A stretch of 64,000 nt of DNA from Ceratothoa steindachneri (lineage: Eukaryota; Arthropoda; Malacostraca; Isopoda; Cymothoidae): the NCBI GenBank assembly GCA_963969495.1, contig OZ018318.1, positions 172,616,040-172,680,039 on the forward strand. Direction: 5' to 3'. Made by a program: the position numbers and the translations under genes. Positions 11,895 through 25,056 of the stretch are shown piece by piece. The notes beneath the pieces were generated by a model, which worked only from the letters and a program-made list of their open reading frames with translations, was not told the DNA's origin and made no database searches. Each line of letters begins with the position of its first letter. Within the stretch, counting starts at the first letter, position 1.

Positions 11895-12290
11895 TGTGTT
11901 ACAAGGAATAGTAGTACCTCAGAAGACAATATTGTCCATACAGAGGAGGTACTGTTTTTGAAGACCCTACCTCATAGCTTTAGAGAAAGTATAGTTAATT
12001 TGAAAGCTCTCCCACACGCTTCTCCCACCCGAATCGTGTGGGCATGGAAAATTGGAAAAGACACCTGATGTGTGGAATAAAAGTACACAGTCAGGAATTT
12101 TTATAGAAAAGATAAACCTATCTCTATATTAATTTCTACTTTAATTTTATAATTTTATTTTATAATTAGCAACAAGTATTATTTTTAACAGTTAATATTT
12201 CTTATGACTTTACCTAACCTATTTTTGAATGTATTAACGGTGGGACTTGAGACAATCTCTTCCGACAACTGATTCCATACATTGACAATT
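11858..12290 (-). mobile_element. CR1-like LINE copy 1, 3' fragment with (AG)n tail
   Basis: The minus strand reads a LINE ORF2 C-terminus (VNVWNQLSEEIVSSPTVNTF, then KNRLGK, near 12195-12290). A 3' non-coding region follows, ending in the TTGTAACACACA block and a (CT)n tail, which is the plus-strand (GA)n at 11858-11892. The copy is 5'-truncated exactly where the (AG)-rich tail of copy 2 begins. Its sequence differs enough from copies 2-4 to be another subfamily. Confidence 0.65.
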
Positions 12291-13245
12291 TGAGAGAGAG
12301 ATAGAGTAACAAGGAGTAACAAGGAAAAGAGGTACCCTAGTAGACCTTACGACCCATTTAAAGAGCGTACCTTTAAGTGAACACTCAAGCATGCGCAGTA
12401 CTCTAAAGGGTCAGATTGACGCTCTAGAAGAACACACACGCCACGCTTTAAGTCTCCAAACGGCGATTTTTCAAGACTTTCTCTAGTCTCGACTTAAACT
12501 GTTCAACAGATTTGCTGTTGACGACTTCCACTTGAAGTGCGTTTCGTTTTCGTTTTCGTTTTCAAAAAAGATGGGAAATAGGTGTGAGATAGTAAGAGAG
12601 TAAAGTTAGAAAAAGTGTTTTTTTAGTAAGAGAGTTGGTGTGCCAGTACGTCTGGCAATGGCGTTCCAATGGCCGTAGATGCCTAATGTGAAAGATTTCC
12701 TACACATATCACGCTGGTAACGCTTCAGTTCAAGTTTGTAGCCGGGATTTCGTGTTCTGCTCTGGCTAAGCTAGAAAATATCTCTGTAGTCTACAATGTC
12801 AAAGCCTCGAAGTATTTTGAACACTTCGATACGCTGACCACGCAGTCTCCGGGTCTCCAGCAAGAACAAGTCTAATTCCAGTAAATTTATCTTCGTAACT
12901 CTTGTGTCTGATAGAGGGAATCAGTTTGGTAGCTCTGGCTTGCACACGTTCTAATCTTGCGATATCCTTTCGAAGCGAAGGACTCCAAAATTGTACGGCA
13001 TACTCCAGGTGCGATCGGACAAGGGAGTTATACAAACACAGTACTATCTCCTTTGGGCTTTCTTCTCCACCTCAATACAGTGCCTCGAGAACTTGAGATC
13101 ACTAGTTATAGTTACACCCAACTCCTTCTCAGGGTTTGTGGATTCAAGAGCAGTGCCCTTCAGGATATATTGAGATTGGGGGTTTCGGTGGCCGATATGC
13201 ATCAGTATGCATTTGTTCACGTTAAAAGGCATTTGCTACGTCTCC
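12291..13245 (-). mobile_element. CR1-like LINE copy 2, 3' fragment
   Basis: It encodes the ORF2 C-terminal third: an NVNKC / MHIGHRNPQSQY segment, LGVTITSDLKFS, LVRSHLEYAVQFWSPSLRKD, LERVQARATKLIPSI and finally VVNSKSVEQFKSRLEK, with a stop at 12448. One frame break lies near 13040. The 3' end carries a short AG-rich tail (12291-12306) followed inward by TAACAAGGAG. The 5' end is cut at 13245, directly against the (AG)n tail of copy 3. Confidence 0.75.
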
Positions 13246-13445
13246 GAGAGAGAGAGAGAGAGAGATAGAGAGAGAGAGAGTGAGAAAGAGAGTGTGTGTT
13301 ACAAGGAGTTACAAGGAAAATAAGTACCTCAAGCCTTGCGGCCCATTCCGAGGAGGCACTAATTAGAAGATAAAACTTAGCTATACTAATTTAGTCTAGA
13401 TTCGACTACCCAAATGGCACGTACTATAAACTTTCTATCGCCACA

Positions 13446-15990
13446 TCATGTTGTAAAGTATATGTTAACAAGTCGACTCTTGAACTGCTTGACACTGTAA
13501 CTGTTGACAACTACCGCTGGCAATCTGATCCACGTGTCGCAGATGTCGTATGCGAAGGACTTACCCGCCGGAAGCGTATTGAATCTGGGCAATACCACAT
13601 TCCACTTGTGATTTCGAGTCACATTCCAGTTAAGGGTAAAGTACTTCGTGTTGTCAACATTTTAAAAACCTTTTAAAATTTTGAAAGTCTCTATGAGACG
13701 ACCAAGCAGGCTTCAAGTCTCGAGCAAAAAGAGACAGAGCTCTCGCAGTCTTTCTGGGAATGGCTTGTTTTTTATCGATGAGATCAGTTTAGTAGCCCTG
13801 GCTTGCACCTTTTCCAGACGATCAAGGTTTTTTTCGATATAGAGGAAACCAGAACTGAGCGTGTACTCCAGGTGAGGCCTCATCAGTGATTTGTGCAAGA
13901 GCAGAATAACCTCCTTGTTTCGAAAGCTGAATTGCCTCCTGATGTAATCCACCAGGCACTGAACTCTCTTCTCCACCTCTACGCAATGCTTCGAGAATTT
14001 GAGATCGTTGCTAATCAGCACCCCTAAGTCCTTATCTACATCAGTTGACTCAAGCCACATACCTTGTAGCTCATAGTCTGACCGGGGATTCGCATGCCCG
14101 ATATGCATCATCTTGTACTTATATAAGTTGAAAGGTGTCTTTTACTTGTCAGACCACTAGCCGATCATCTGTAGGTCCTCTCTCAATCCCTTGATGTTTT
14201 CGAGAGTCACTACACTCGCTCCAAGTTTTGAGTCGTCGGAAAATTTCGCGAGGCGGCACACCAGTCCGTCATCTATGTCGTTAATGTACTCGTAGATGAT
14301 GAATAATAGAGGTCGCAACACGGAGCCCTGAGGGACTCCCCTCGTTATTGACGACCACTGAGAGGCGTAGGCGCCGATAGTAACCCTCTATCGCCTGCCC
14401 AACAACCAAGTTTCTAATTAGTTTGCGACCTTTCCTCTAATTCCCAGGGCACGTACTTTCGCCATCAGCCGACGGTGGGGGGACTTTATCGAAAGCCTTT
14501 TGGAAATCCCAATAAAGTATGTCGACCGCTTGCCTTTGTAAAACTCACTCATCATCCCGTGAAAAAATTCGAGCAAGTTTGTGAGGCACGAGCGCTTTCT
14601 TCGTAAGCCGTGCTTGGTGTCCATCAACCGCTTGTGGCAGGAAGCCGTCAGGACCAGGGGGTTTGTATACATTCAACTGACCGAGTCTCCTGGAAACCTC
14701 TTCAGCAGTTTTAGATATTCCTTCTAGCTTATCTAATCCAACATCTATCACTATCTGCGGGCTGGGTATCTCTCCTTCCCTTTCCCTCGTGAACACCGAG
14801 GAAAAGTAGACGTTGCGTATGTTGGCTATTTCCAGGTCCGAATCATGGAGGACGCCGTCCACACCCCTCAGAGGTCCGATGCGTTGGTGCACTGGTTTTT
14901 GGCTGTTCACGTACGCGAAGAACTCCTTAGGGTTCTCTTTGGAGAGAGAGGCTACACGAATCCTTCGTTCCGCTTAGCCGTGCACACTAATGCCTTTACC
15001 CTTTTACAATGACTCACGTAAGCTTCATGATGCACTGCATTTATACTTCTCTTCCATATCCTGTGCGCTGCTTTTATACCTTTAATAGCGGTGGCGATTT
15101 CTTGATTAACCACCTAGGCTGGATGCTCGCTAGTCTGACAGTCTTGGTGGGAACGAACTCAACCTGACGCTCCATTAAACGCTTCCTAAATTCGTTTCAT
15201 TTGGAGTTCGTCCCCTCCTTGTTAAATGGTTGTATCTGGCAAAGTGCCGTCCGAAGTCTATCGAAGTCTGCACGTCTGAGATCCACCTTACGTCTCGTTC
15301 ATTCGTACCTTGAGTACAGGAGGCACGTACATCGAACTTGACCATGTTGTGGTCACTACCACCTAGGAACTCATCCACTGACACGTCAGAGACGAGGTCA
15401 TCCTCAGTGGTAAATACTATATCCAGAACGTTACCTACTCTGGTAGGCTCGCAGACCTACTGAGTCAAAAAGTTGCTCTCAGCAAAGTCCCTAAGCCGAG
15501 ACGCCTCTCAGTCGCCGGTTTAGTCACTCCAATCGACTCGACAGTTGAAGTCACCTATCCGCAGTGAGAGGGGACCGCCTAAGAGATCAGAAAGCTTTTG
15601 GTACAGGTTCAAATCTAACTTCACTATCCGATGGGAAGGCTGGTAGACCACTACGACCATTTACATTGTATCATTGACTTTGATGTCGACTCCTAAACAC
15701 TTCATGCCCCGGAACAGGTCTGCAGTCAACAGGAGAAAGATGGCCCCGTACATACACAAGAACTCCGCCGTCTTCCCGGTCAGTGCAATCCTTATGGAAG
15801 GTCGAGTAACTGGGTACTCCAAACTCGCCTATGAAGTCCCTGGTGTTTGCACGGATCCAAGACTCAGTGAGGGCCACTATGTCAAGCTTCTCAGATGCCA
15901 TCAGTGTTCTAAGCTTGAAAAACTTGTTCCGTATCGAGCGGGCATTTAAGAGAAGCACTAGCCCTACTGCCCCCTCTATTTCCCCGTTTT
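13446..15990 (-). pseudogene. CR1-like ORF2 (endonuclease plus reverse transcriptase), copy 3, frameshifted
   Basis: Order from the 5' side: LLLNARSIRNKF, ALTESWI and DREDGGVLVYV (endonuclease, about 15680-15958); GGSDHNMVKFDV (endonuclease C-terminus, about 15350); KPPGPDGFLPQ (about 14650); SCLTNLLEFF (about 14580); YWDFQKAFDKVP (RT motif A, about 14500); GVPQGSVLRP (motif B, about 14330); KFSDDSKLG (motif C, FSDD in place of the usual FADD, about 14245); then MHIGHANP, LGVLISNDLKFSKH and a VVVNSYSVKQFKSRL C-terminus. All RT motifs survive, but frames change repeatedly, so it cannot make protein. Confidence 0.8.
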
Positions 15991-16019
15991 CCGACGGTTC
16001 GTGGGGCGCAATTTAATCC

Positions 16020-17290
16020 GACGTTGGATTCAGAGGCTGGCCGTCACCCATCTCCTTTTCTGGGTGTTCGACGTCGGTACAGAGGGCGCTACATCGGGAG
16101 AATCTCCCTGCTGGATTCCGGTCGGCCGTTCCCCTCGACCGAACCTCTCCACCCAGTAAAACCGCGGCGGATAAGCTCATTTAAAGCTCAGAGCCTTTTT
16201 GTTGGCCACATAACCTCGGGAGCGTCTCGGAATGATCCCAACGACGACTGCTCCGGTTGATCTTTGCTTCACCGATGTTGCGAAAGACTCCGCGTGCTCA
16301 ATGATGCACTCAGTAAAGCCTGCAGGACCTGCCCGTAGGAACAGGTCGTTTCCGGTAGTTAGTGTTACTACCAGTGTATCATGCCATCTAGGTCGTAGCT
16401 TGTTAACTTCCTGCCTAATATCTCGGTCCGCTTCCATCGGAGACTACGCACGCGCCACTTTTCCTTGGGCGCACCGTTTGGCTTACTCGTCAGACCCTTC
16501 ACTTGAGAGTCTCCAAAAACGATTGCTGCTTCCTGGCCTGATTCTAGAGCTGCAAATCTATTGGAAGTTGAAACCGGCATCAGCCTCGGAGGTTTTTCGG
16601 GCCTCTTTGCTCCCCTTCTGACAGGGATGAAGCCATCGTGGCACACCCTTTGGACACCAGCGACCCTCTAGGGAGGTGCATTATTATCCTTGTTTCGTCT
16701 TTTACTTTTTTCTCTTCTTCCTCTTCTTAACTTCTTCACTCGGCTAGCGTGGCACTACCGATGCAGTGTTAGCTTCTTGAGTGAGAGGCTCGTCGGCGGA
16801 ACCGCCCACGTCAGTGGGAGGTTTATCTAGGGCTCGAGCTGACTCTGTCTCTATTCTTAAGGCCAAGTCTGCGACCCTGTCCTTAAGACAGCGAATCTGA
16901 CGCGCGTGTTCCAATTCTAGGCTCTGTAATTTCCTCTCCAATTTTCTAGACTTTTCCTCGAATGATCTATAGAGACCTTTGAGTTCCTTGCAGTAAGCCA
17001 CTGCTTCTTGGACTTCGTCTTTCAGGATGCAATCGGCGATGATACTTCCCGGGTGGCATATAGAATATCGCACTGTGTACTTTAGAGCACTGTGTACTTT
17101 AGAGCAGCAGTTACTTTCTTTCCAGGCATGTTGAACACTTTATATCACTAATAACTTTGTGACCAATCAATAAGTAAAATAGGAGGGTTGATGAGTTCTC
17201 CTCGCGTGAGTCGCTCTCGCCTATCAATCAGAGACGTTTCAAATCTTTCAGAAGGCACACTCTTTTTGCTGCTTTTCGGCCGACTGAGTC
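16020..17290 (-). pseudogene. CR1-like ORF1 with SGNH esterase-type domain, copy 3, frameshifted
   Basis: From the 5' side: a leader (RRERLTRGEL) near 17195, a charged coiled-coil-like segment (LERKLQSLELEHARQIRCL, about 16880-16950), then an esterase-type region with FGDSQ (block I) near 16515 and TTGND (block III) near 16350, followed by VVGIIPRR. The C-terminal DxxH block is not seen intact. Esterase domains in ORF1 are known for CR1-type LINEs. Frames are broken. Confidence 0.65.
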
Positions 17291-18032
17291 GTTCAAGCCC
17301 GGCCTGCCGTTGCTTCCAACCAGGCAGCACTGACGACCTCCGAAGGGGGCTTTCGATTTCGCACCAATTGAACAGCGGAACATGCCCCTTACTAAACTCA
17401 TACTAGTTCCTTTCAGGACAGCCAGGATCTCGGTATAGCGTTCAATAGATATCCTGCCACACCAAGAGACTCGACACTAGGCATTTTATTGACCTGCAGG
17501 CAACCTGGGAACAAGGCCCGTCACCTTGGACCGTTGCTACCAGAGGCATCTCTCAACAGCCACTAAAAACGGTCAGTAATTACACGCCAGGGAAGGGGTT
17601 AACGGGTCACATACCCTCATCCCATTCATCACGCCCCAGCGCTTAGGATCTCTATAGTCTCAGTCTCTCGCAACCAGTGAGCGTCGATTAGCGTTGTTTT
17701 TAGAGTTTCTAAGGCCTCCCTTCTGACGCATGAGGTAGCTGTCAGGTCCTTAAATATTAGGTAGAAGGTTAAAGGGTAGAGCTAATAGAACTGTCGTAGT
17801 TTTTTTGTGTGTTTTGTGGGTTTATTATTTTTTAAAAGATGAGTCACTGAGAGAGAAAACGCCTATCAGAGCACAGGATAGACGAGTGGTAGACGGCTGC
17901 ACTTTGTCTGGAACCTCATTCCCGACCAATTCGACAGGGAAACCCTACCAGGGATGTTACAAAAGGTCCCGAAGACATAGTTCGGAAACTCTATAGTACA
18001 CGCAAGCTCTCTTTCCACGGTAAGGAGGCACC

Positions 18033-18246
<214 letters not shown>

Positions 18247-18338
18247 GGTGTAACAAGGAGAGGAAGTACCCTAGGAGACCTTACGGTCCATTCAAAGAGG
18301 GTACCTTTGGACTAGCAATCGAGCAGGCACATGGCTCT

Positions 18339-20816
18339 TCAATTGTTTTGCGTCCCTAAACGGCCACTTTTCATGACTTTGTCTAGTCTTGACTTGAACT
18401 GGTCAACAGATTCACTGTTGACAATTTCCACTGGAATTGCGTTCCACTTACCGCAGATACTGTAAGTGAAAAAAAATTCCACACAGATTGCGGTTGTAAC
18501 GCTTCAGTTCAAATTTGAAGCCGTGATTGCGCGTTCTGTTCTCACTCAGTGTGAAAATATCCCAGTAGTCAACATTGTCGAACCCTCGAAGTATTTTGAA
18601 AAGTTCGATGAGCTAACCACGCAGTCTACGGGTTTCCAGCGAGAACAGATCTAATTCCCTTAGTCTATCTTCATAACTTTTATGTCGGATAGATAAAATC
18701 AGTTTGGTTGCCCTGGCTTGTACGCGTTCCAACCTTGCGATATCCTTTCGAAACGAAGGACTTCAAAATTGTACGGCATACTCCAGGTGCGGCCGAACGA
18801 GGAAGTTGTACAGAAAAAGTACTATCTCCTTGTTACGGTATCCAAACTGGCGCTTTATGTAGCCTAACATCCTTTGGGCTTTCTTCTCTGCCTCGATGCA
18901 CTGCTTCGAGAACTTGAGGTCGCTAGTAATAGTTACACCCAAGTACTTCTCAGTGTCACAAGATTCAAGAGCAGTGCCCTTAAGGATATACTGAGATTGG
19001 GGGTTTCTGTGCCAAATATGCATTACTTTGCATTTGTTCACGTTAAAAGGCATTTGCCACGTGTCCGACCACTCCCCAATCTTCCCAAGATCTTCCTGCA
19101 GGCGGGCAGTATTTCCATCCTTTGCAACGTTCATACCAAGTTTGGTATCGTCGGCAAATTTGGAAATCTTGGCAACCATGGTTCGTCAGGCATGACCGTT
19201 GCCTTCGGAAGCCGTGCTGGGAACTCCTCAGTAGCAGGTTTGACTCTAAATACGAAGTCATTTTGTCCACCATCATGCTTTCCATGAGTTTACCGACTAT
19301 CGAAGTCAGACTGATAGGTCGGTAGTTTGACGGTTGGCTTCGGTATCCTTTCTTGAAGATAGGAGTCACCTCCGCCTCACGCCAGTCTCTAGGAACGCAT
19401 TCGGTCCGAATTGAAATGTTGAAGATTGCGCTCAGGTGTCGTGACACTTGATCGCGCACTTCTTTCAACACTTTAGGTAGAAACCCATCCGGGCCAGGTG
19501 GCTTGTTCGTCATTAGGCCAGTGATCTTCTTTTTTATTTCCCCTTCGGTGAAGTCCATATCCTCCAGCTTTTCCCCCGAGTAGGAATCCATTGGCTGGGG
19601 GATGGGACCACACTCTTCAGTAAACACTGAAGAGAAGTAGTCTCTGAGGAGGTTAGCATTTTCTGCATCTAAGTGCTTTAATGCCCCTTCCTCATTTCTC
19701 AAAGGGCCAATCGTTCGACGGATTGTTTTACGGCTGTTCACATATCCAAAAAACTCCTTGGGATTCTCTTTACAGAGTCTCGCCACCCGGAGTTCCTCAG
19801 ACCGCTTAGCCGCCCTTATGCTGGACTTCACTCTCCTGGCTAGCCTCCGGTATTCGTCAAGTTCGCCCGAGGTCTTTGATTGCCGATACACAGTTGTCTT
19901 CTCCCTAAGCAGTTGGCCGATTTCTCGATTAAACCACTTTGGTTGAACAAAAGACCGACGGGGACATTTCAGAGGAATGAAACGTGATTGAAGACTCATG
20001 AACTTATTTTTGAAACTGTTCCACGAGTCTTCAACAACATCGCACACTTCTAGCCTCGCGTCAGTCAGTCCAGCACGAAGACCTACAAAGTCTACTTTTT
20101 TAAAATCGAGTTTCCTCGATTTACTAGTTGCCGGCCCTGCCTTCGGGACTTTGACTACAAATCTAATTAGTCGGTGGTCACTGCCACCGAGCTCTTCGCC
20201 AACAGAGAGGTCCTCAACGATGTCATCCTCAAAGGAAAAAACCAAGTCGAGGATATTGTCTCCTCTCATTGGCTCTCTCACCCATGGAGTCAGGAACTCA
20301 TTGTTCGCGAACTCCAGGAGTAGTGCGTTCTCGCCACAGGGTTCTCTGGTTTCCCAGTCAACTTGTGTGTTGAAATCCCCCATAACAATACACACTCTGT
20401 CTTCGACAAGTTCTCCTGGTAGCTGGTACAGATCTCTGTCCTTTTCAACGAGTTGGGCAGGAGGTCTATAAAGCACCAGGGTCTTGTATTTGGCAGGACC
20501 TATCTCTAGGTCAACACCTAGTAGTTCATAGGCGGATACGATGTTGCAATCCGTCGAGTTGAGAGTATCCTTGACATACAACATCACACCGCCACCCTCT
20601 CTGTCTGGCCTATCTTTCAGGAAGAGTTGGTAACCGGGAATCGTGAATTCACCTTCAAAATCTCGGCTTGAGGTTTTTATCCACGACTCCGTTATGGCCA
20701 CTATCTCAGGTTCCTCTGTTACTACGAGACCACGGAGCTCAAGAAACTTATTCCTGATTGACCTCGCATTGAACAGAAGAACTTTAAGGGAGTTCCCTAG
20801 TGTAGGATTCCCTACG
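18339..20816 (-). pseudogene. CR1-like ORF2 (endonuclease plus reverse transcriptase), copy 4, internally deleted
   Basis: The frame overlaps the end of ORF1 and begins near LKVLLFNARSIRNKF (about 20780). Endonuclease: AITESWI, DREGGGVMLYV, MGDFNTQVDWE and GGSDHRLIRFVV. A linker follows (KWFNREIGQLL, NPKEFFGYVNSRK, FSSVFTE), then the RT start: KPPGPDGFLPKVLKE, PIFKKG, NYRPISLTSI and HGFRRQRSCLTN. At about 19178 the sequence jumps straight to KISKFADDTKLG. Roughly 100 residues with RT motifs A and B are missing while the FADD box remains. Downstream are MPFNVNKC, LGVTITSDLKFSK, RPHLEYAVQF and, after a frame change, the C-terminus ending at 18339. Confidence 0.85.
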
Positions 20817-22121
20817 CTTTTCCGTTTCCAGGCTTCTCTGTTTTTGTGGTCACACCCTTTTTGACGACCTCCGAGAAGGTTGTTCCAGGAGTGACATAGG
20901 CGTGCTGGCGCACGTCCGCTTTCGCTCTGTTTCGAACGTTCCTTTGGATGCGTTCCACGACATCTTGAATTAGGTTGGCGAGAAAGGCCTTCCTTTTAAA
21001 GGAGAGATGTACCCCGTCCCTTTGGTAGAGGTCGTCTCTACCGATAAAGGTACGATAGGGGTCCACGAAGAAGACTCCTTCTGCCGTGCAGAGATCCGCC
21101 AACCTTCTGTTCACTGCGACGTTTCTTTCGTGAGCGGTTCGGGATGGACCTCTTCTCGGAAGCATCCCAACCACCACACGTTTGCGAGTTTTAAGCCCTA
21201 TGTCATCCACGGCTCCCATCACCGCTTGGATGGTCTTACCACTGAGGCCAACCTTACCCCCTCTCAGGTAGAGGTCGTTGCCGCTCACCATCAGAGCAAC
21301 AACTGAATTCTCAGAAATCTTAGCTTTCTCTGCCTCTACTCTGATGTTGTGGTTACCCCATCCTGACAGGCAGCTTACCTTCACGCTAGTGCGAAGGCGG
21401 GCCGCTAGCAGCGGCTGCAGATCCCGTGTTTGCGAGTCACCAATGAGGGTGACCTTCGGACACTTGGTCTCTGAAGACGGGGTCTTTCCTTGTGGAAGAG
21501 GCCTCCCCTTTTCCTCTTTACTCTCCACATTCTTAACTTTCCTTTTCTTCTTGTTTATCTGTTTTTCTTCTATTTTTGGTTCTACTTTTGTTTCAACTTT
21601 ATTCTTTTTCTCTTTTTTCTCGTTTCTCCTTTCTTCTTTTTCTCTTTTTCTCTCGCCTCAGCTAGCTTAGCCTCAGATGATGCCGGAATGTCCGCTTGGG
21701 TATCAGGGGATTCTGACACGTCAGTGGGCGGCGCCTCTTCTAGGCATCGAATCTGAGCTGCGTTAAGGGCTTGGGGTTTCTCCAGCTTTCTTTCAAGGAT
21801 TTTAGCTCTCTCCTCTGAGGCTCTATAGAGGTCTTTTAATTTCTCTACCTCTCGCGTCAATATGCAACTAGTGCAGATACTTTCAGGGCTGCATTTTGAG
21901 TAGCAGCCCTCCGGAAAGTCAACGCACCACTTTTCTAACTGGCATGTTGCACAGTTGTGTTTTAGACAAACTGGTCCTTTTTTGCCTGTCATTTTGAGCG
22001 CTTTCTCTCTCTTTGAAAACTCGTGACCAATCAATGATAAAAAAGGGGGGCTGGAGAGTTCTCCCCGCGTGAGTCGCTCTTGCCTATCGATCGGAGAGGT
22101 TTTGGATCTTTCAGAAGGCAC
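20812..22121 (-). CDS. CR1-like ORF1: Cys-rich N-terminus, charged linker and SGNH/GDSL esterase-type domain
   Basis: The first half (22121-21582) has a Cys-rich cluster (CLKHNCATC, then CVDFPEGC and CSPESICTSC, about residues 50-85), probably zinc-binding. A coiled-coil-like segment (LKDLYRASEERAKILERKLE) and a long lysine/glutamate tail follow. The second half (21528-20812) is a clean esterase-type fold: VTLIGDSQ (block I nucleophile Ser), VSGND (block III) and RDGVHLS (block V His). One stop or frame break lies between the halves, at 21528-21582. Cys-finger plus esterase ORF1s are established for CR1 LINEs. The catalytic Ser and His are present in this copy. Confidence 0.8.
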
Positions 22122-22903
22122 GCTCCATGTGCTGCTGTTCGTCCGACCGAGTCGTCAAACCTCGGCGTGCCGTGGCTCCCAACCAAGCAGCACTGACGGT
22201 CCCCGAAGGGGCCATCGATTTGTCACCAGGTGAACAACAACGAAGCACGCCCCTTACTAAACTCCTACTAGTTCCCTTCACAACGGCCAGGATCTTGGAG
22301 TAGCGTTCAATGGATATCCCACAACACCAAGGAACTCGACCCAAGGCTTTTTATTGGCCTGGCAACCAACATAGGAACAAAGGGCCGTCACCTCGGACCA
22401 ATGCTACCATAAGCACCCGCCAACGGGCACTGGGAACGGTCAATAATTACGCGCCAGGGAAGGAGTTAACGAGGTACTACCCTCATCCCATTCATCGTGC
22501 CCCAACGCCTAGGACACCTCTAGTCCTAGTCTCTCGCAACCAGTAAGCGTCGATTAGCGTTGTTTATAGAGGTTCCAAAGCCTCTCTTCTGACGCATGAG
22601 GTAGCTGCCAGGTCCTTATATGTAGATAGGGGAAGAAAGGGAAAGAGTGACATGATAGGAGTAGGCGGCTTCTTTCTTTTTCTCTTTTTCTATGAGTGGG
22701 AGATAGGATAAAAGTAAAAAAGGAGAGGGATAGAGTAGAAAAAGGAAGGAATGACGCACTTAGTCTGGAACCTCGTTTCCGACCAAATCGACAAGGGAAG
22801 CACTACCAGGGGCACCCAGAAGAGGTACACCCGCCGACATAGCTCGAAAAGTCCAAAGGTCCACACAAGTTCTCTTCCCGCGACAAGGGGGGGGGGGGGG
22901 GGG

Positions 22904-23217
22904 AGAGCGCACAGAGAGAGAAATTTGACGTGAATTAGTACATAGGTAAAGAAACTGGATTTTTTTGAAGGCAAGAGCAAGGGACACGCATTTAGTGACT
23001 GTCAATCATGAACCAAGATATGACAGAAATTTTTATTTAATTATTGAATTAAATGAACGCTTTTTTATTGTTGAATCAAAAGAAAACAAGAATGAACGAA
23101 AAGAAATCGAGCTATTCAAACACACAAGAACATTATACCAAAGCTTGAACGCCTAAAAATACAACCTAAATTCACATAAAGAATATAACCATAAGTAAAC
23201 AATTAAAAACTAAATAA
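22904..23217. other. Unassigned AT-rich stretch
   Basis: Nothing recognised between the 5' end of CR1 copy 4 and the LTR element. Confidence 0.4.
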
Positions 23218-23222
23218 CAGAT

Positions 23223-24588
23223 TGTCGTGGTATAGCAAGGAACGAGTGGTGGTGTACGTACGTATAGGTTTGTTACGTACTTCAAAACTCCTTGATTAAG
23301 TTTTCTCTTTAAGAGTGATATATTTTATTATTATTATTACGATATTTTTAATCTTTAAGGGTTTCTAGTGCCATGCTCAGCGTTTCGAGGATTGAATTAA
23401 ATACTTCTAAGAAACTAGACTTTTAATTAAAACATGAACTAACAATTGAAATCTAACAAACAAACTACACAGTTATGAATTAAACAAGTTTAAGCGAGGC
23501 TTACTAAATTACACAATTAAATATAGAGTAATGGTTGACCCAAAGTTCAATTTAATATTGAACGCTAATTGATCTTCGAAGAGACAGATAATGGGATTTA
23601 ATTACCTTTAAAGCCTCACACGAGGATGGGGTTTGAGACTGACTTGGCCTCAATTTTTATGTAACCTCAATAATGTTGTTTTCGGGGAGGCGCATAGACG
23701 TTTTCCGTGCCCTTCCAGATATTGTCTGGTGGGGGATAGCTTTAAAGCCACATAGGAATTCGGTGCGTGCGACGGATAGCGTTAAGCACGTTGTCTTGGT
23801 AAGATGATTTCACCAACGGGCCGGGAAAAGTTTGCTTCTTCCACTCTTCGAGGTAATCTGGGAATAATTCGCACTAATGAGCGATTAACAAACGAGGGTA
23901 TCCTTTGACGAAGGGAAGGGCTTGAGGAAGTTTACTTTGGGGGATTCCTCAATGGCGAGGACTATCTCTGTGTTTTGGGGTACAACAGGATATGTGGTTT
24001 CTCTGACGAGAGATAGTTAAGCTTGTTTCCAAAATCAAGTTAACTTAAAGTTTCAGTGTGACCGTCAGGAACTGGGTCAGGATGAGCTTCTTCTGTGTCC
24101 ATTTCGTTGGTTTGCCAGGCACTTATGCTGGACTTCGCTGTCTCGATGACTCTCTCGAACTTCCCTGTTCTTCTAAAGTAATCGGCATATATGTATACTA
24201 CACCACTCCACTGGGGGGTGGGGGGGGATAAGGACGGTGGAATTAAGTCTCCTCCTCTAACGTTTTTTCTCAGAGCGTTTTTCCCATAGCCCCAACGGCA
24301 CCTTCTGGCATTTGGTTGTCGCTCCTCTAATTTCGCCTATGAGGTGAAATTAAATATTAACTCTTAGGGAAATCTTGCTGGTTTAACCAATGTTAGGCTG
24401 ACCGGGGTCAACAATCTGATGATTAGTGTATTATATGGTTTTGGGCTGCCTTTTCTGGTTATCCTAGAGGTGAGGGGAGATAGGGAAAGGGGGAGCTAAG
24501 TAATAGGGTTACACCGCCAACAATGTCAAGAAGTTTCGGTTACCTAAAAGGGCCTCCGTTTGGAGCGTGTGATATCGATTTCCCTACA
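23223..24588 (-). repeat. 3' LTR of the Gypsy-type element
   Basis: Starts TGTCGTGG and ends TTCCCTACA on the plus strand; in element sense it begins TGTAGGGAAATCGATATC. A TATA-like box lies near 24185-24195 on the minus strand, and an AATAATAATAAAATAT signal near 23320. Confidence 0.9.
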
Positions 24589-25056
24589 TTCCTTCCTTTG
24601 AAGAGCTTAATGGGGTGGGGGTACTCAAGTCAAAAACAAATACAAATAAACAAACATCATCGACAAAAGCCAACTTACATGTCTTAGACCATGATACTGA
24701 TTCTTACGGTTAGCTGGGGTCAACAATCTTATTAACTTAATTTTCTTTCAATTCGGGCGCACACGCACGCGTGTACAAAGGCCGGTGATCGACATAGGCC
24801 TCGGGAGCCTACTAGGGTACGTTTCACAACACTCATCTTAACGTACAAACAAACAAAAAAACAAACCATAGATTACACACACAAAAAAAAGGAGCCTGGC
24901 TCTAAATTGGTATCTAGTCAGCTATTTCCTTACATTTCTAAACTTTAAGATCTTAAATATATAAACAAAACACGGACACGGAAATTGAATAATTGTTTTA
25001 AGATTATCGGGTGCTGAAATAACCCTCGGGGTTTCGACTCAGGTTATACAGCGGCT

